Assembly: GCA_032718565.1 (NCBI GenBank) | Contig: JAVGVS010000025.1 | Coordinates: 214,513-278,512, forward strand | From: Distichodus sexfasciatus | Taxonomy: Eukaryota; Chordata; Actinopteri; Characiformes; Distichodontidae | Length of the DNA stretch: 64,000 nt | Direction of reading: 5' to 3' | Shown here: piece after piece, positions 21,360 through 32,420 of the stretch | Position numbering within the stretch: the stretch's first letter is position 1 | Layout of the letters: every line of letters begins with the position of its first letter | The notes under the pieces: generated by a model | Told to the model about the DNA's origin: nothing | Databases searched by the model: none | Seen by the model: only the letters and a program-made list of their open reading frames with translations | Position numbers and translations under genes: made by a program

Positions 21360-21468
21360 GATGGACACACGTTCCGGAATAAAAAATGCTCTGCGTTCAG
21401 TCTGTGTTCGCTGGACGCCACGAACGCCAGAAAAATGCCTGATTCAAATGTCTGCATGGACGGGGCCT
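21360..21468. mobile_element. DNA-transposon right end (GACGGGGCC)
   Basis: GTTCGCTGGACGCCACGAAC, then TCTGCATGGACGGGGCCTTA, looks like the terminus of a GGCCCCGTCCA-type element. Its left end was not found; it may belong to a chimera with the 20,308 element. Confidence 0.35.
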
Positions 21469-22079
21469 TAAAGTTGTCTTGTATCTTCCATATACAAATA
21501 TACAAATGTTTGTGATAATTGTCGTATCACAAGTCATTGTAGCTACATATTTAAGGTGGGGTGAGCAGTATAACCATCACTGTGTTGCCAATTTTGAATT
21601 CACATTTTTGCAAACATTTGAACAACAGAATTTTTGGTCAATATTCGTCAAAGTTATGAGTTAAGGTACAGAGACTCACAGTGCGTATGATGAATGCATA
21701 GGATCGTTTATAAGGTGATTGCCAAAAAAATCTTTAGATATAAAAACAGCGAAGGCAGCCAAATGCTAATCAATGGACTGGTTTAAAGGAAGCATCTATA
21801 ATTAACAATCTTCACATGCCTGTACTGTCCAGAGGCTATGCAAGTCAACGTTCCAGGAAACCAGCCGTCATCTGCACCTGCCTCTTACCCCAAGCTTTAA
21901 AATCTATATATAAATTATTATATTCTCTTTTGGGAGAGAATGCGGTTTTATTCCTTTAATGTTGCTGCCCACAACGTGATGATATCAGAGCCAAATTTCC
22001 GCTCTGCTCTCATGGGACTCTCCAGCTCCTCACGCTAATAATTACACCACCGATCTGCTTTAAACACTGAGGATGGCTG
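21469..22079. other. Unique sequence, conserved-element-like at 21.76-22.07 kb
   Basis: Balanced text such as GCAGCCAAATGCTAATCAAT, CAACGTTCCAGGAAACCAGC and CACGCTAATAATTACACCAC. Several TAAT cores are present. No gene. Confidence 0.35.
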
Positions 22080-22600
22080 AGTTACACCGGGCCATATTAC
22101 CTCTCTCCGTCTCTCGTTCTCTCTCTTTTTCTCTCTCTCTCCTCTCTCTTTATTTGATACCCTTTGTCTTACTTTATTCTGTTCTTTCTCTCTGTCTCTC
22201 TCTCTGTCTCTTACTCCCTACACATTATTCTTTATTCTCTCTATCTCAATTTTACTCTTTCTTTCTTTCCTTCACCCTGTCGTTCCTCCCTTACACATAT
22301 CTCTCTCTTTTATTCCCTCTTTCTTTCCACACCTCACTCTCTTACTATATCAGTAAATTTCTCCTTTTTTTCTCTCAGATTTCTCTCTCTCTCTCTCTCT
22401 CTCTATCTCTATCTCTATCTCTATCTATCCATCTATCTCTTTTCTTTCTTTAGCTATCTCTGTCATTTCTCCTCAAATGTATGAGTATTACAAATGTCAG
22501 GAGCTACCTTCATTGTTCTCTCTTTCTTTCATTCCTTCCTTCCTTCTTTCTTCTTTCTTTCTTTCCTTCTCATATGTACATTTTTATAGGGAGTCATGTA
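22080..22600. repeat. Pyrimidine-rich CT/CTTT microsatellite region
   Basis: Imperfect (CT)n, (CTTT)n and (CTAT)n runs; (CT)n is best at 22,380-22,405 and (CTATCT)n follows. The overlapping leucine/serine-rich frames of 126 and 106 codons are translations of this repeat. Confidence 0.9.
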
Positions 22601-22644
22601 GGTGTAATTATATCATATATAATAATCATTTCAAATCACTTCTT

Positions 22645-22864
22645 ATTTGCCAGTTCAATATTTGCCAAAGAAGGAGCAGAGAAATCTTAAGCCACCTCGT
22701 TTATATATATTTTGCTTCCAAATGGCCAGACCTTTTTGTGTGTTCTTTGAGAATAGCTTTTTCCACATACTGGTTGCAATAAATCACTGCATCTGTTGTC
22801 TCATTGTTGTCTCAAAATATATAAAAAAAGGTGATGGTTTGAGACTTTTGCACAGTACTGTATG
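22645..22864. mobile_element. Tc1/mariner-like right end
   Basis: Ends GGTTTGAGACTTTTGCACAG then TACTGTATG. The complement CAGTACTGTGCAAAAGTCTC is the classic Tc1-type terminus of fish genomes. The upstream AT-rich sequence would be the element's 3' region; no transposase remains. Confidence 0.5.
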
Positions 22865-23154
22865 TAAGTGTTTGTGTTGAGAGAATCTGGGTTTTGCGGC
22901 AGTGCGGCTTGGGGAAGAGATTTATGGGGCACTTAATTCCATAGCCGAGGGATCGATAAACGAGACGTGTGTCCGGCCCCACCTTGATAACTCCCAGCCT
23001 CTGATATATCATAACACACTCCCATTTACGTGTCGACGTGTGGCCTTGCAGTTGGCGTTCGAGTCCGGGGCTGTCTGGTCACGACCCTTTAAAACTCATT
23101 TAGCTGGATCCAGCTCTGCAAAAAAGGCACTTGACCAATAAGTCATGTCCATTG
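22865..23154. other. Unique sequence
   Basis: Balanced composition (CGAGGGATCGATAAACGAGA, CGTGTCGACGTGTGGCCTTG). No gene recognised. Confidence 0.35.
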
Positions 23155-23187
23155 TTGGGGAGCGGCTTACTACAAGTAGCTAAACTA
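23155..23187. mobile_element. hAT (CAGTGTTGG family) end fragment
   Basis: ATTGTTGGGGAGCGGCTTAC then TACAAGTAGCTAAAC, a short terminal remnant just before a SINE-A head. Confidence 0.4.
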
Positions 23188-23271
23188 CGGTTGGTAGTGT
23201 CATGGTTAGAGGGTTGGCCCCATGATCGGAGGGTCCTGGAGTGGTAAAGGTACCATTAAGGTACTCTTGAG
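23188..23271 (+). mobile_element. SINE-A copy 8, left part
   Basis: GGTTGGTAGTGTCATGGTTA (A-box region), ATGATCGGAGGGTCCTGGA, GGTAAAGGTACCATTAAGG, TACTCTTGAG. Interrupted at 23,271 by a hAT MITE and continued at 23,691. Confidence 0.8.
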
Positions 23272-23690
23272 TAGAGGCGTGACCCTTCAATGGTCTCACG
23301 ATTCGATTAGATTCTGATTATCAGGTCAATGACTTGATTCAATATGATATCTGCAGCCCATTAATTTTACGTATTGTACGCAGGATTATTTTTTCTATGA
23401 CTTTTTAGATATTTGCTTTAAATTCATTATTCACAAAAATGCCAAAATCATCTGGAAATGTTTTTAAAAAGAAATAAAATGAGATAATTAAATAAAGGTG
23501 ATTTCAGTAGTGAAAGCAGATTGCATGTCTCAGACCACCTGCAGTACCGCCACAGACCACCAGGGGGCAGCGGAGCGCTGGTTGTTAAACCCCCAGTTAT
23601 ATTCGATTATGGTCAGCCACTGCATCGATGCAGAATCATTCACGTCTACATTGCGATTAATCGATTATGTGATTAATTTCGGCACCTCTA
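23272..23690 (+). mobile_element. hAT MITE (TAGAGGTGT family) inserted in a SINE
   Basis: A 419-bp element with termini TAGAGGCGTGACCCTTCAAT and GATTAATTTCGGCACCTCTA. The 8-bp flanks are CTCTTGAG (23,264-23,271) and CTCCTGAG (23,691-23,698), a 7/8 TSD falling inside a SINE-A copy, which fixes the relative age. The best-defined member of this family in the window. Confidence 0.85.
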
Positions 23691-23740
23691 CTCCTGAGTA
23701 AGTTAATGTCTCCAAGCTCCCTGGGCACTGCCTATATCTA
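23691..23740 (+). mobile_element. SINE-A copy 8, right part
   Basis: CTCCTGAGTAAGTTAATGTC then TCCAAGCTCCCTGGGCACTG continues the SINE body after the hAT insertion. The 3' end is degraded. Confidence 0.65.
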
Positions 23741-24394
23741 TCTAGCTATATCGTGACTGCTGGCCCCTGAGCTCAGATTACCTCACATCCCTCTTCCACT
23801 GTCTGTCTGTCCACACATTCACACTCCATTACAATTCGTTATTCCTCGGGTCCGCCAGTCGTCGTGCCGACGGAGCCAACATATACGACATGCCCAAGCG
23901 TTCACCTTCTCACAGAGCGTTTAATACACTGAACGCTCGACTGCAAGGTATAATACAAAAAAACTACTCCGGGACCTCCCACCTCTGCAGAGAAATCCTT
24001 CTCTCAGGGTTTAAAGTGTCAAAATAGTTTTTCAAAATCTATTTTGCTGTTTCTCGAAAAAAAAAAAAAAAAAGCAGGCGTTCTAAAATGAATTCACACA
24101 TCCTATGATTTGTAAGATGAAAAAACCCTTTCATCAATCAAATGCTTGGACTTGAGAGAGATTCCTTCATCAAATCAAAGCAAATTCTCAGCAAGGCAGC
24201 ACTGAAATAAAGACTTACCACTTTGAAATCTGCTCAAAAGCCATGACCTATGACACTTTATCTTGCAGCTTTTTTAATACAGTTTTCCACTGCATTAAAG
24301 GAAGGAAATAGACTTTTCTATGAGTTGTACACCACTATACTGTACAACTTAACGCATTGAACACTCTGCGTAGGCGAATAATACAGCCTATAGA
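23741..24394. other. Unique sequence
   Basis: Balanced block at 23,760-23,960 (GGTCCGCCAGTCGTCGTGCC) then AT-rich DNA with a poly-A run at 24,057-24,075. No gene. Confidence 0.35.
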
Positions 24395-24618
24395 CACTTG
24401 GTCTGAGTTGGTCCCATGATCGGAAGGTCGCCGGTTTGAGTCCTGGACCGGTAAAGGTACCACTGAGAAACTCATGAACAAGGTACCATCCCCAAGCACT
24501 GCTCCCTGGGCACTAAAACTGCCCACTGCTTCTTTGGTCAAATGCAGAGGTCACATTTCGTCACAGGGCACTGTGTGCTGTGCTGTGCTCACAATGGCAA
24601 TAATCACTGAAATTGCAG
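24395..24618 (+). mobile_element. SINE-A copy 9
   Basis: ATGATCGGAAGGTCGCCGGT, then TTGAGTCCTGGACCGGTAAA, GTACCATCCCCAAGCACTGC, CTGCCCACTGCTTCTTTGGT, GCAGAGGTCACATTTCGTCA and GTGCTGTGCTGTGCTCACAA. The best-preserved middle and 3' parts in the window; the A-box end is eroded. Confidence 0.85.
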
Positions 24619-24712
24619 TACATTGCAGTTACAAATCAACATTTACATGATTTTATAATACAATGCGTTAACAATAAAATTCAGATTATTATCAATGATT
24701 GATTGTTTTGAC

Positions 24713-25307
24713 CAGCGGTCGCCAACCTGATGATTGCAATCGACTGGTAGATCTTTGAGACGTTCACGTTAGATCCCAAATATAAAATCTATTATATTTA
24801 ATCTCGCCTGATTAACTTCGGGTTTTGCAAGTGCCTCCCTCTCTATTGGACCAGTTGCCGCATTTTCTTAGTAGCATGAAAGCAACCAATGAGATCAGAG
24901 AAAAATGCTTTTAATCGACCAATAAGAAGTATTTTTGCTGCAGATATTAGTGATGGGAATTGTTATGACTCGGCTCAATAAAAAGAGCCGGTTCTTTCAG
25001 CTCTCAAGTGGCTCCTCAGATGTTTTTGTTACCTAAATTAAATCACTACCAAAAATAATGTAAAATTATGTGGAAAATTAGCCAATGTACAAAACATACT
25101 TTATATCAAATGTTTATTATTAATATGGCTTATTACACTCAACATGGATCAGAGTGCTACAAAAAATAAATGTTAAAGTACAAAAACAAATACTCATCTC
25201 AATTTATTTTTTTTTGTCTTTTTCTATCAGTGCTTCAGTAGGTAGATCTTGTCTTTCGACAAGGCTGAGATCAGGGATCTTCTGCTTGAAAAGATTGGTG
25301 ACCACTG
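24713..25307. mobile_element. hAT element with 8-bp TSD (CAGCGGTCGCCAACC)
   Basis: 595 bp. Left terminus CAGCGGTCGCCAACCTGATG, right terminus AAAGATTGGTGACCACTG, inverted repeats. Flanks GTTTTGAC (24,705-24,712) and ATTTTGAC (25,308-25,315) form a 7/8 TSD. A second DNA-transposon end (GTGATGGGAATTGTTATGAC, 24,951) and an AT-rich filler lie inside, so it is probably a host of a further insertion. No transposase. Confidence 0.8.
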
Positions 25308-25315
25308 ATTTTGAC

Positions 25316-25639
25316 TAATTGCTGCATCCCTGAATTTAATAAAATCTTTTCTAATACAGCACAGACACATATATTTACACACATGCAAACACACACCAAC
25401 ACACACACACCAAGTGCAGTGTTTCAACCCAGCATGACCCAGAGGCAGATGGGACTCCCTTCTGAGCCTTGATTCCTCTCACAGATTCTTCCTGTTTACC
25501 TCTGAGGAACATCTCCCCTGCTGCCGCTGTCGCTCCGGGCCTGATCTCTAGAGAGCTGAGCCTCATAATGCTGTTTTTGTGACAGTGCATGCTGTAAAAA
25601 TTTTACAAATAAAAGAATTGTAATCAGTTCATATTGCTT
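25316..25639. other. Unique sequence with (CA)n
   Basis: (CA)-rich run at 25,377-25,412; the rest, 25,430-25,600, is balanced composition (GAACATCTCCCCTGCTGCCG). No gene. Confidence 0.4.
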
Positions 25640-25743
25640 AGTTAAAACGGAAACAGAAGCAAAATAATTCAAGAATTTGGTTTACAGTCTCACACTTATC
25701 AGCAGCTATTGATATCTGTAGTTAGTTACTCCCTAACACTGAG
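25640..25743. mobile_element. hAT (CAGTGTTGG family) right end
   Basis: Ends GTAGTTAGTTACTCCCTAAC ACTG, the right terminus of the family seen complete at 1,535-2,379. Immediately followed by GAGTATCGAGTAGTATTGG, which resembles another hAT-type terminal region. Confidence 0.5.
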
Positions 25744-26268
25744 TATCGAGTAGTATTGGAATCGATAAGCGGTACCAGTACTGATAAAACCCTAAAACAC
25801 CTATCCCTATCTTTAGTATACAGTACTGAATAACAAAATTCTAACGTATAAAGTTGTAATATCACATATTCATTCATATTATTCCGAATTCTGGTTGACA
25901 GAGGTCCAGTGAGAGGACAGAAGGAGGGAGAGAGTGACCGAGAGAGTACAGATGTTCATAATGTGCACCGAGTCCAGACACTGCGTCTACTGGGCATGGG
26001 GGCAGAGACTGGCACCCGAAAGCGTAATTGACAGGTTGGTAAATGATGCACTGAAGCAGCCCAGTTACCAAGCTTGTATGACCACCAGGGGAAAATGGGG
26101 AGAACCACAGAATATCGAATGGACATCAGATCAGAACTTATTTTTTTGTATTAATTTTTTAAATTAAATTCCTACTTGGCAGAAGAATGAGGTGAGCCAT
26201 CATTAACCTTATTTTCAAGCATTCGTCTCTCCCGTCATTTACAGGATTACATCATTTGAATGGCATAT
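25744..26268. other. Unique sequence
   Basis: No gene recognised. Short frames at 25,874-26,167 overlap on opposite strands. Confidence 0.35.
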
Positions 26269-26800
26269 CAGTCCCTCCAGGATTTTGCTGGCCTTTTTTG
26301 AGTTTGTTTTAGCCTAAAATGATTTTGCGGCAGCTTTTCTATAAAATTGTGTTGAAAGTTGCTGTGTTTTAAGGCATTTTGTTGCAATAAAGTTGCAGAA
26401 GGAAGTCAAAGTTGAGGAATATTTAGCCATTTTGTCCACCTTTATAATTATTTGTTAAAAATGTATTAAAATGAAGGGAACAAAACCACTATGCGCCCTG
26501 CAGCGTGTTGGTGCTGATAGCGATTAAGCGGTTCAGATAATGACAAAACGCTATAATTTGTGTTAACCTTTAACCATTGTTTTTTCTGAAGGTAAATCTG
26601 AGGCATTTTTATCATGTTCCCTGCGTTTTCCAAAAGTAACGAGGAAGTGAGTTCGCTGACGTATGGCTCAAACATATGGCTTATGTGAGAAACAATGATG
26701 ATTGGTAAAAAATTGTGCATAAGTTGTGGTAATTAGTAGAAATGGCAAAGTCTCGGGGATTGGCTTGATAGTTGTGAGTCGCGAAATCCTGGAGGGTCTG
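26269..26800. mobile_element. TIR element (CAGTCCCTCCAGGATTT), hAT-like
   Basis: Left end CAGTCCCTCCAGGATTTTGC, right end GCGAAATCCTGGAGGGTCTG. Flanks GGCATAT (26,262-26,268) and GCATATG (26,801-26,807) share GCATAT, consistent with a 6-8-bp TSD and a hAT origin. 532 bp, no transposase. An RTE-like tail fragment is inserted at 26,488-26,543. Confidence 0.7.
26488..26543 (+). repeat. RTE-like SINE tail fragment
   Basis: CACTATGCGCCCTGCAGCGT, then GTTGGTGCTGATAGCGATTA and AGCGGTTCAGATAATGA: the 3' end of the 11,907-12,247 repeat with an internal deletion. Nested within the 26,269 element. Confidence 0.65.
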
Positions 26801-26807
26801 GCATATG

Positions 26808-27819
26808 CTCAACATGCATATTGTTACATATTTCTGAATTTATTTGCTGGTATTATTTGTACCAATCCTTCTATTGTCATTTTAATGAAAAAGTGTTCAT
26901 CGTTTGTTTATTTTTAAAAAACGTTTTCTGACTTAATTTTCACAAGAAATATTGTTTTCAGTGAAGATTTAAGGCTGCAATTCCACATTCATATCATAAG
27001 TAGGCAGCAAAATTAAGGCTCTCTATTTTTCTCTATTTTGACCACTACAACATAAAATGAGGGGCGTTCTTGGGGACGTTCTTGACATGAGTTTAGCATT
27101 AATTCAGTAGCTATTTATTTTTATTTTATTATAGCTCCTTATTTTAGACACAAGGGCAGTCAGTTTCTTGTCAATAGTCCAGCTGCATCCCTCTTTTCCA
27201 CCCCCTGTATTTTTCAGTTCAGCAAACTTGTAGTTCCTATTATGAGCTAGACTCAGGCAGTATGGTAAAAATAAAGTGTAGCATGGTAAAACACACCAGT
27301 TATATGTTTTTTCATACTGTAAAAATTAAATATCTGCATTATTATTCAACTTACGGAAACAACAGTGACGTGATTTTAATGTAGTACATCACACACACCA
27401 TGAGATGGCAGAATGCGGGCCGACCACGTTCAACAGGCCGCTGCAGAAGTAAGCACGGATGATACGAAATAAGTCAAAAAGGCAAATACCTCAGTCGGGG
27501 AATATTTTGGATTTGTGCCAAATGATTGTGCTATCAAAATTACAAAAGTTTGAACTTAATGGACATTATATTGAATCCTCTGTATGTGAAAGTATTTGTG
27601 ATTAATTCCGTGCACAAAAGTATAAATAATTGCGTAAAAACGTATGACATTTTTCTTGAAGTAAACACAGACCAGCGCTCAGTAAAATGCTATAGTTCAG
27701 TCAAATCCTCCCTTTTATTAAAGACAAAACTCATATTTTAGCTGACATATAGCAACAACCACCATTGTTCACAATATAGCCATTTACTGATATATTTAGT
27801 ACTATTCCGGACATGCTTC
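26808..27819. other. Unique AT-rich sequence
   Basis: No gene or repeat recognised, apart from simple T-runs. Confidence 0.35.
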
Positions 27820-28120
27820 CATCATGTTATTGTTATGCGACTTACATCGCACGCCAGAGGATTGTGGGAAATGTAGTTCTCCCACTGAAAGCTGAAAAGC
27901 AGCTCATTTTATAGGCCAAAGTGAGTCCAAATTGGCTCAGAATTACTCCCCCCAAAATTTTATGTTAGAGAGTAATAAATAGGAAAAAAATAAATATTGA
28001 AAAATGCATTATTTGTTTTCAAAAGATTTTATTCTGTATCCAGATGGATACCAAATAGCATTTCTACCTTTTAACTAACATTATTTTTGCTCACAGTACT
28101 AAGCCATAGAATGTCTCTGC
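27820..28120. mobile_element. MITE half (TTATTGTGACG family) followed by a dispersed repeat
   Basis: 27,820-27,985: TTATTGTTATGCGACTTACA, then AGGATTGTGGGAAATGTAGT and TCTCCCAC, related to 21,045-21,358. 28,007-28,120: ATTTTATTCTGTATCCAGAT, GGATACCAAAT and CATAGAATGTCTCTGCAT recur inverted at 55,023-55,146, so the latter belongs to a second family. Confidence 0.5.
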
Positions 28121-30378
28121 ATTATAAAAACTCTGCAAGCCAATAAAAGAGACCCTGTTCTTATTATTTCTAGTCGTTATATCTACAGTTTCAGCAGTTT
28201 CATATTACATAAAGCTTAAACTATATTGAATCTGGAATAAAAAATCAGTATAGAAGAATTCCTAATAACATTAATTCAACATACTTTAACAGCTAGAAAC
28301 AGCCAGTGTCATTTCTCCTTTTCAACCCTTTCTATATTTTGTAGTGCACAGCAACCACACAATTTCTTCAGGAACTTCTTGTCTATTTTATTCTTCTTTT
28401 GCTTTCTGTAACTCCTTCCACAGTCTCTGCTGTCGAGACACTGATTATGGTTTAACATTTTCATCTCTTTCTCATTTTCAGTTGATAAAGTTGACACCAT
28501 CGTTAAGGAGAACTGTGTTATTACTTTTCTTCTGGTTATATCTTTGCTATCAGACAGAGCCACGGCATATTGAACAGACATTGCCTCGCACACTGCTTTT
28601 TTTTAATTTATTTATTTATTTTATTAAACTACCTAGGGGAAGAAGGTGCGAATTCGGGAACGCGTGAAGAAATAGATCTCTGGCTTTAAAATTCACTCTC
28701 ATTTAAATGCTGAGTTGTCCTGACGGTTCCTTGGACACTGTCCTCGTGAAAGGTGTTATTTTACGTTATTTCTTTTTTTGAAGAACCCTTTTTAGCGCGC
28801 AAAAAAGTGCCTCCTGGGCTGTTTCTGCTAATAGGGATCACACAGTTACAGAGTTGTATGAAGACCTCTACAGGCAAGTGCAGCCAAGTTCTCTAAATGA
28901 AGCGAAAAGATATCGAGAGAAACGCTGTATCTTGTATTCCGCAGAGGCTCGATGTGAATCATTGATGCTTGTCGGCGCTCTTGTCCGGGGAACTGGAGAT
29001 GCGTTTATACCTGCAGAAAGAGGCCTGCATTCGCACAGGGAACGCAGCAGCAGCTGGAATACAGATGGATCTTTCAGCAGATCGAGGTGCAGTTCTAGTG
29101 CTTTTTAAAAAAGACATCCAGTCTCCTGTCCTCAGAATATGTTAATTGTGATTACTGGGCTGAAGACATCCCCTTGCTCTCTTCAGTATTTCTTTTTTAG
29201 ATTTTTCCTAATGTCATTTTTAACCTCCTTTTTGTTGTAAAAAACAGAATTAGCTTGATCCGGAATTTGAAGCATCAATTGAAAAGGATTTCCTCTTGGC
29301 GGATTACAACAAAAGTGAGTTTTACACAAATGCACAAGCTTGGCAAGATGTGGCGCTGGCGTTCACAAAAAATACTCTCTAACAGAATAAAGTAACCTGA
29401 ACGTAGTGATGAATGGACAATGAATTTTGCGAGTCAGATGACGAGAACATATATTCAACAGCCAATGATAGGTAGAGCTGAACGAGGCACGGGACAAACA
29501 CAGGTGTAGGGAATAATAGAAATGAAAAACCTGCAGAAATGAAAACCTGTTGACTGGACTGCTGGAGGCAGCGTGGACATGGGGCAGATGTGCCACTAGG
29601 TCAACTATAATCACCAAGAACATCTACAAACAGCTTTTAAAATTTTTCTTTTTTACATTGTTCACCACTTTATGCTTTCTACTTTTTAAGCAAACAGAAA
29701 TTACAAACCTTTTTGCAGGAATTGCCGTCTAGTTAGGCTTATTATCTTAAGGGGGTCACATTTAATAGCATCCTAAAATGTTCTATTTCTGTGATTTCAA
29801 AATGTTCAGGCAGATAATGCTTTAAGGCATTCAAGCAAACCTGTCACTTGTAAGAAGAAGAGCTCTTGTCTTAGAACACCTCGTTACAAACGCAGGTGCA
29901 CTTCCCTTGCAAAATCCATCCCTTTTTGACCTTGTCCGACTTGACATGTCTCCTTTCCATCGCTCCTGCATTGCAATTTAGTGGAGCTGCAATTATCCAA
30001 CGGTACGGGCTGCTCCGGTGATGAATAAACAAACAAATAACAAAATAATTACATTTTTAAAAAACGGCCTATGCACGACATCACAGCGGGGGCTCGGCAA
30101 TGGCCTGGCTCGACAGATGTGATCTCCTTATATGATGATAAATTAAGGGCCAGCTGTAGCCGGGAGATTTAATTAAGATTCAGTGTTCACCTTCTGCAAA
30201 GGTAGCTTTGTTACTTAATTCAAATTAAACTAGTAGGTGGAGAAAGCGCTCACGCCTGGCTCTGTTCACATCTCCTCCGCTTGACCTCAGCACAACGCCA
30301 TCTTAATAACAAATCACCTGCTTCTGCTGCACAACAGACGGAAAGTTCTCCACCAAGCTCTGATCAGGCCCAGTTAGT
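28121..30378. other. Unique sequence, no gene recognised
   Basis: About 2.25 kb with no window-wide repeat. An 84-codon plus-strand frame (28,854-29,108) is Arg/Ser-rich, with no family I recognise and no convincing splice sites. 29,880-30,310 is balanced and TAAT/TTAATTAA-containing (GGGAGATTTAATTAAGATTC), the texture of a conserved non-coding element. Confidence 0.4.
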
Positions 30379-30380
30379 GA

Positions 30381-30415
<35 letters not shown>

Positions 30416-30427
30416 CACACGCACACA
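30379..30427. repeat. (CA)n microsatellite
   Basis: ACACACAC run of about 48 bp with three G interruptions. Confidence 0.95.
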
Positions 30428-30508
30428 AGCTCATACATATGGAACGAGGAAGAGAGAGAGAGTGAGAGCGAAAGGAAAGTCACACAGAATATGGAGTGAG
30501 AGAAGGAT

Positions 30509-30600
30509 AGGTAGGTAGGTAGGTAGGTAGGTAGGTAGGTAGGTAGGTAGATAGGTAGGTAGGTAGGTAGGTAGGTAGGTAGGTAGGTAGGTAGGTAGAT
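30509..30600. repeat. (GGTA)n microsatellite
   Basis: About 22 tandem GGTA units with one GATA interruption at about 30,549. Confidence 0.95.
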
Positions 30601-30837
30601 AGAATGAATAGATATAAAAGATGAATAGATAGATAGATAGATAAGATAGATAGATAGATAGATGAATATAGATAGATAGATATAGATAGATGAATATATA
30701 AAAAGATAGACAGATAGATATAAAAGATTAGATATAGATAGATAGATGTAAAAGATAGATAGATAGATGAGTAGATAGATAGATGAATGGGTAGATAGAT
30801 AGATAGATATAAAAGATAGATAGATATAGATGAATGA

Positions 30838-30872
<35 letters not shown>

Positions 30873-31443
30873 TAAAGATAGACAGATATAAAAGATGAAC
30901 GGATAGATATAAAAGATAGATAGATAAGATGAATTAGATGAATAGATATAAAAGATAGACGAATAGATATAAAAAAGATAGACAGATAGATATAAAAGAT
31001 AATTAGATAGATGAATAGATGAATATAGATGAATGAATGAATGCTGAAAGATGAATGAATCAGAATATAGATGAATGAATGGATAGATGAATAGATAGAT
31101 ATAGATAGATATAAAAAGATAGACAGATATAAAAAAAGGTAGACGAATGAATGCAAAAGATAGATGAATGTAGATAGATGAATAGATAGATAGATGAATA
31201 GATATAGATAGATAGATAGATAGACGAATATAAAAAGATAGACAGATATAAAAAGATGGAATAGATAGATAGATAGATAGATATATAAAAGATAGATAAG
31301 ATAGATGAATAGATGAACCAGATGAATCTTAAAGAATGAATATAGATAGATAGATAGATAGATAGGTAGATGAATAGATGAACCAGATAGACAGATGTAA
31401 AAGATAGACAGATGGATATAATAGATAGATAGATGAATGAATG

Positions 31444-31492
<49 letters not shown>

Positions 31493-31660
31493 TAAAAGAT
31501 AGACAGATAGATATAAAAGATAGATAGATAGATATAAAAGATAGATAGATAGATTGATAGATTGATAGATTGATAGATAGATTGATTGATTGATTGATTG
31601 ATTGATAAATAGAGAGTGAGTAAGCAATTGAGTGAGTGAGTGAGTGAGTGAGTGAGTGAA
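30601..31660. repeat. Long compound GATA/GAAT microsatellite
   Basis: About 1.06 kb of GATA units mixed with TATAAAAGATA, GATGAATGAATG and, at the end, (GATT)n and (GTGA)n. Block order suggests growth by slippage and unequal exchange. Minus-strand frames of 380, 205 and 118 codons are Ile/Tyr/Ser/Leu-rich translations of TATC repeats, not genes. Confidence 0.95.
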
Positions 31661-31766
31661 GAGCGGCAGACAAACAAGCAGACATAGATTGGAAGAGAAA
31701 AAGAAAGAGATATGAGAGACTAGAGATGTAATGTAAGCAAAAACAGACAGACAGGGTGAGGGTTCG

Positions 31767-31814
<48 letters not shown>

Positions 31815-32122
31815 AGTGAGAGAAGAACCAACAGAGAAGAATTAAGGGCTGCAGGATGAAACAGAGCCACATTGTGCGTTTTTTACCTTCGTGTCATATG
31901 AAGCGGTAAAGTGAGACGCAGACACTTCCTCTCTCCTCCCTGCCTTCTGCTGAAGCAGATTAAAGCAGACACTCAAACCTTCTCAAACATCCTCTAAAAC
32001 TACATCTGGCCTCCAGGCTGCAGCGCTGCAATCCTGGGCAAGAGGCCGAGCCTCTCTCTCTCTCTCTCTCTCTTTCCCTCTCTCCATCTCATTGTGTTGT
32101 TGAAGACTGCTGCGTTCGGTTT

Positions 32123-32196
<74 letters not shown>

Positions 32197-32420
32197 AAAG
32201 GGTAAGAATACAAAAAAGAGATGTGACAAATAAGAGAGATGAGAGACAGAGAGAGTGGTGAGTGAGTTAGTAAGGGTGAGCAAACGAGGGTGAGAGAGTG
32301 AGGAAAGAAAGAAAAAAGATAGATGGATAGATAGCCAGAGACAGACAGACAGATACATAAAGTAAGAGACCCAGAGATAGATAGAAAGAGAGAGAGAGTA
32401 AAGCACTCGTCTCACGCTGG
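31661..32420. repeat. GA, CT and GATA microsatellites with short unique spacers
   Basis: (GA)n at 31,773-31,806, (CT)n at 32,052-32,085, a near-perfect (GATA)n at 32,122-32,194, then purine-rich GAGA/GATA mosaic to 32,400. 31,850-32,050 is unique. Confidence 0.9.

Noticed and set aside
22073..22484. 126- and 106-codon hydrophobic proteins (membrane-like)
   Set aside because: Leu/Ser/Phe content follows a CT/CTTT microsatellite; not a real membrane protein.
28854..29108. 84-codon Arg/Ser-rich frame as an exon
   Set aside because: Ends in a stop with no donor; no recognised family and no upstream exon; left as unsupported.
30728..31870. 380-codon minus-strand open frame (and 205/118-codon relatives)
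   Set aside because: Pure translation of TATC-type microsatellite into Ile/Tyr/Ser/Leu repeats; open in several frames, no domain.
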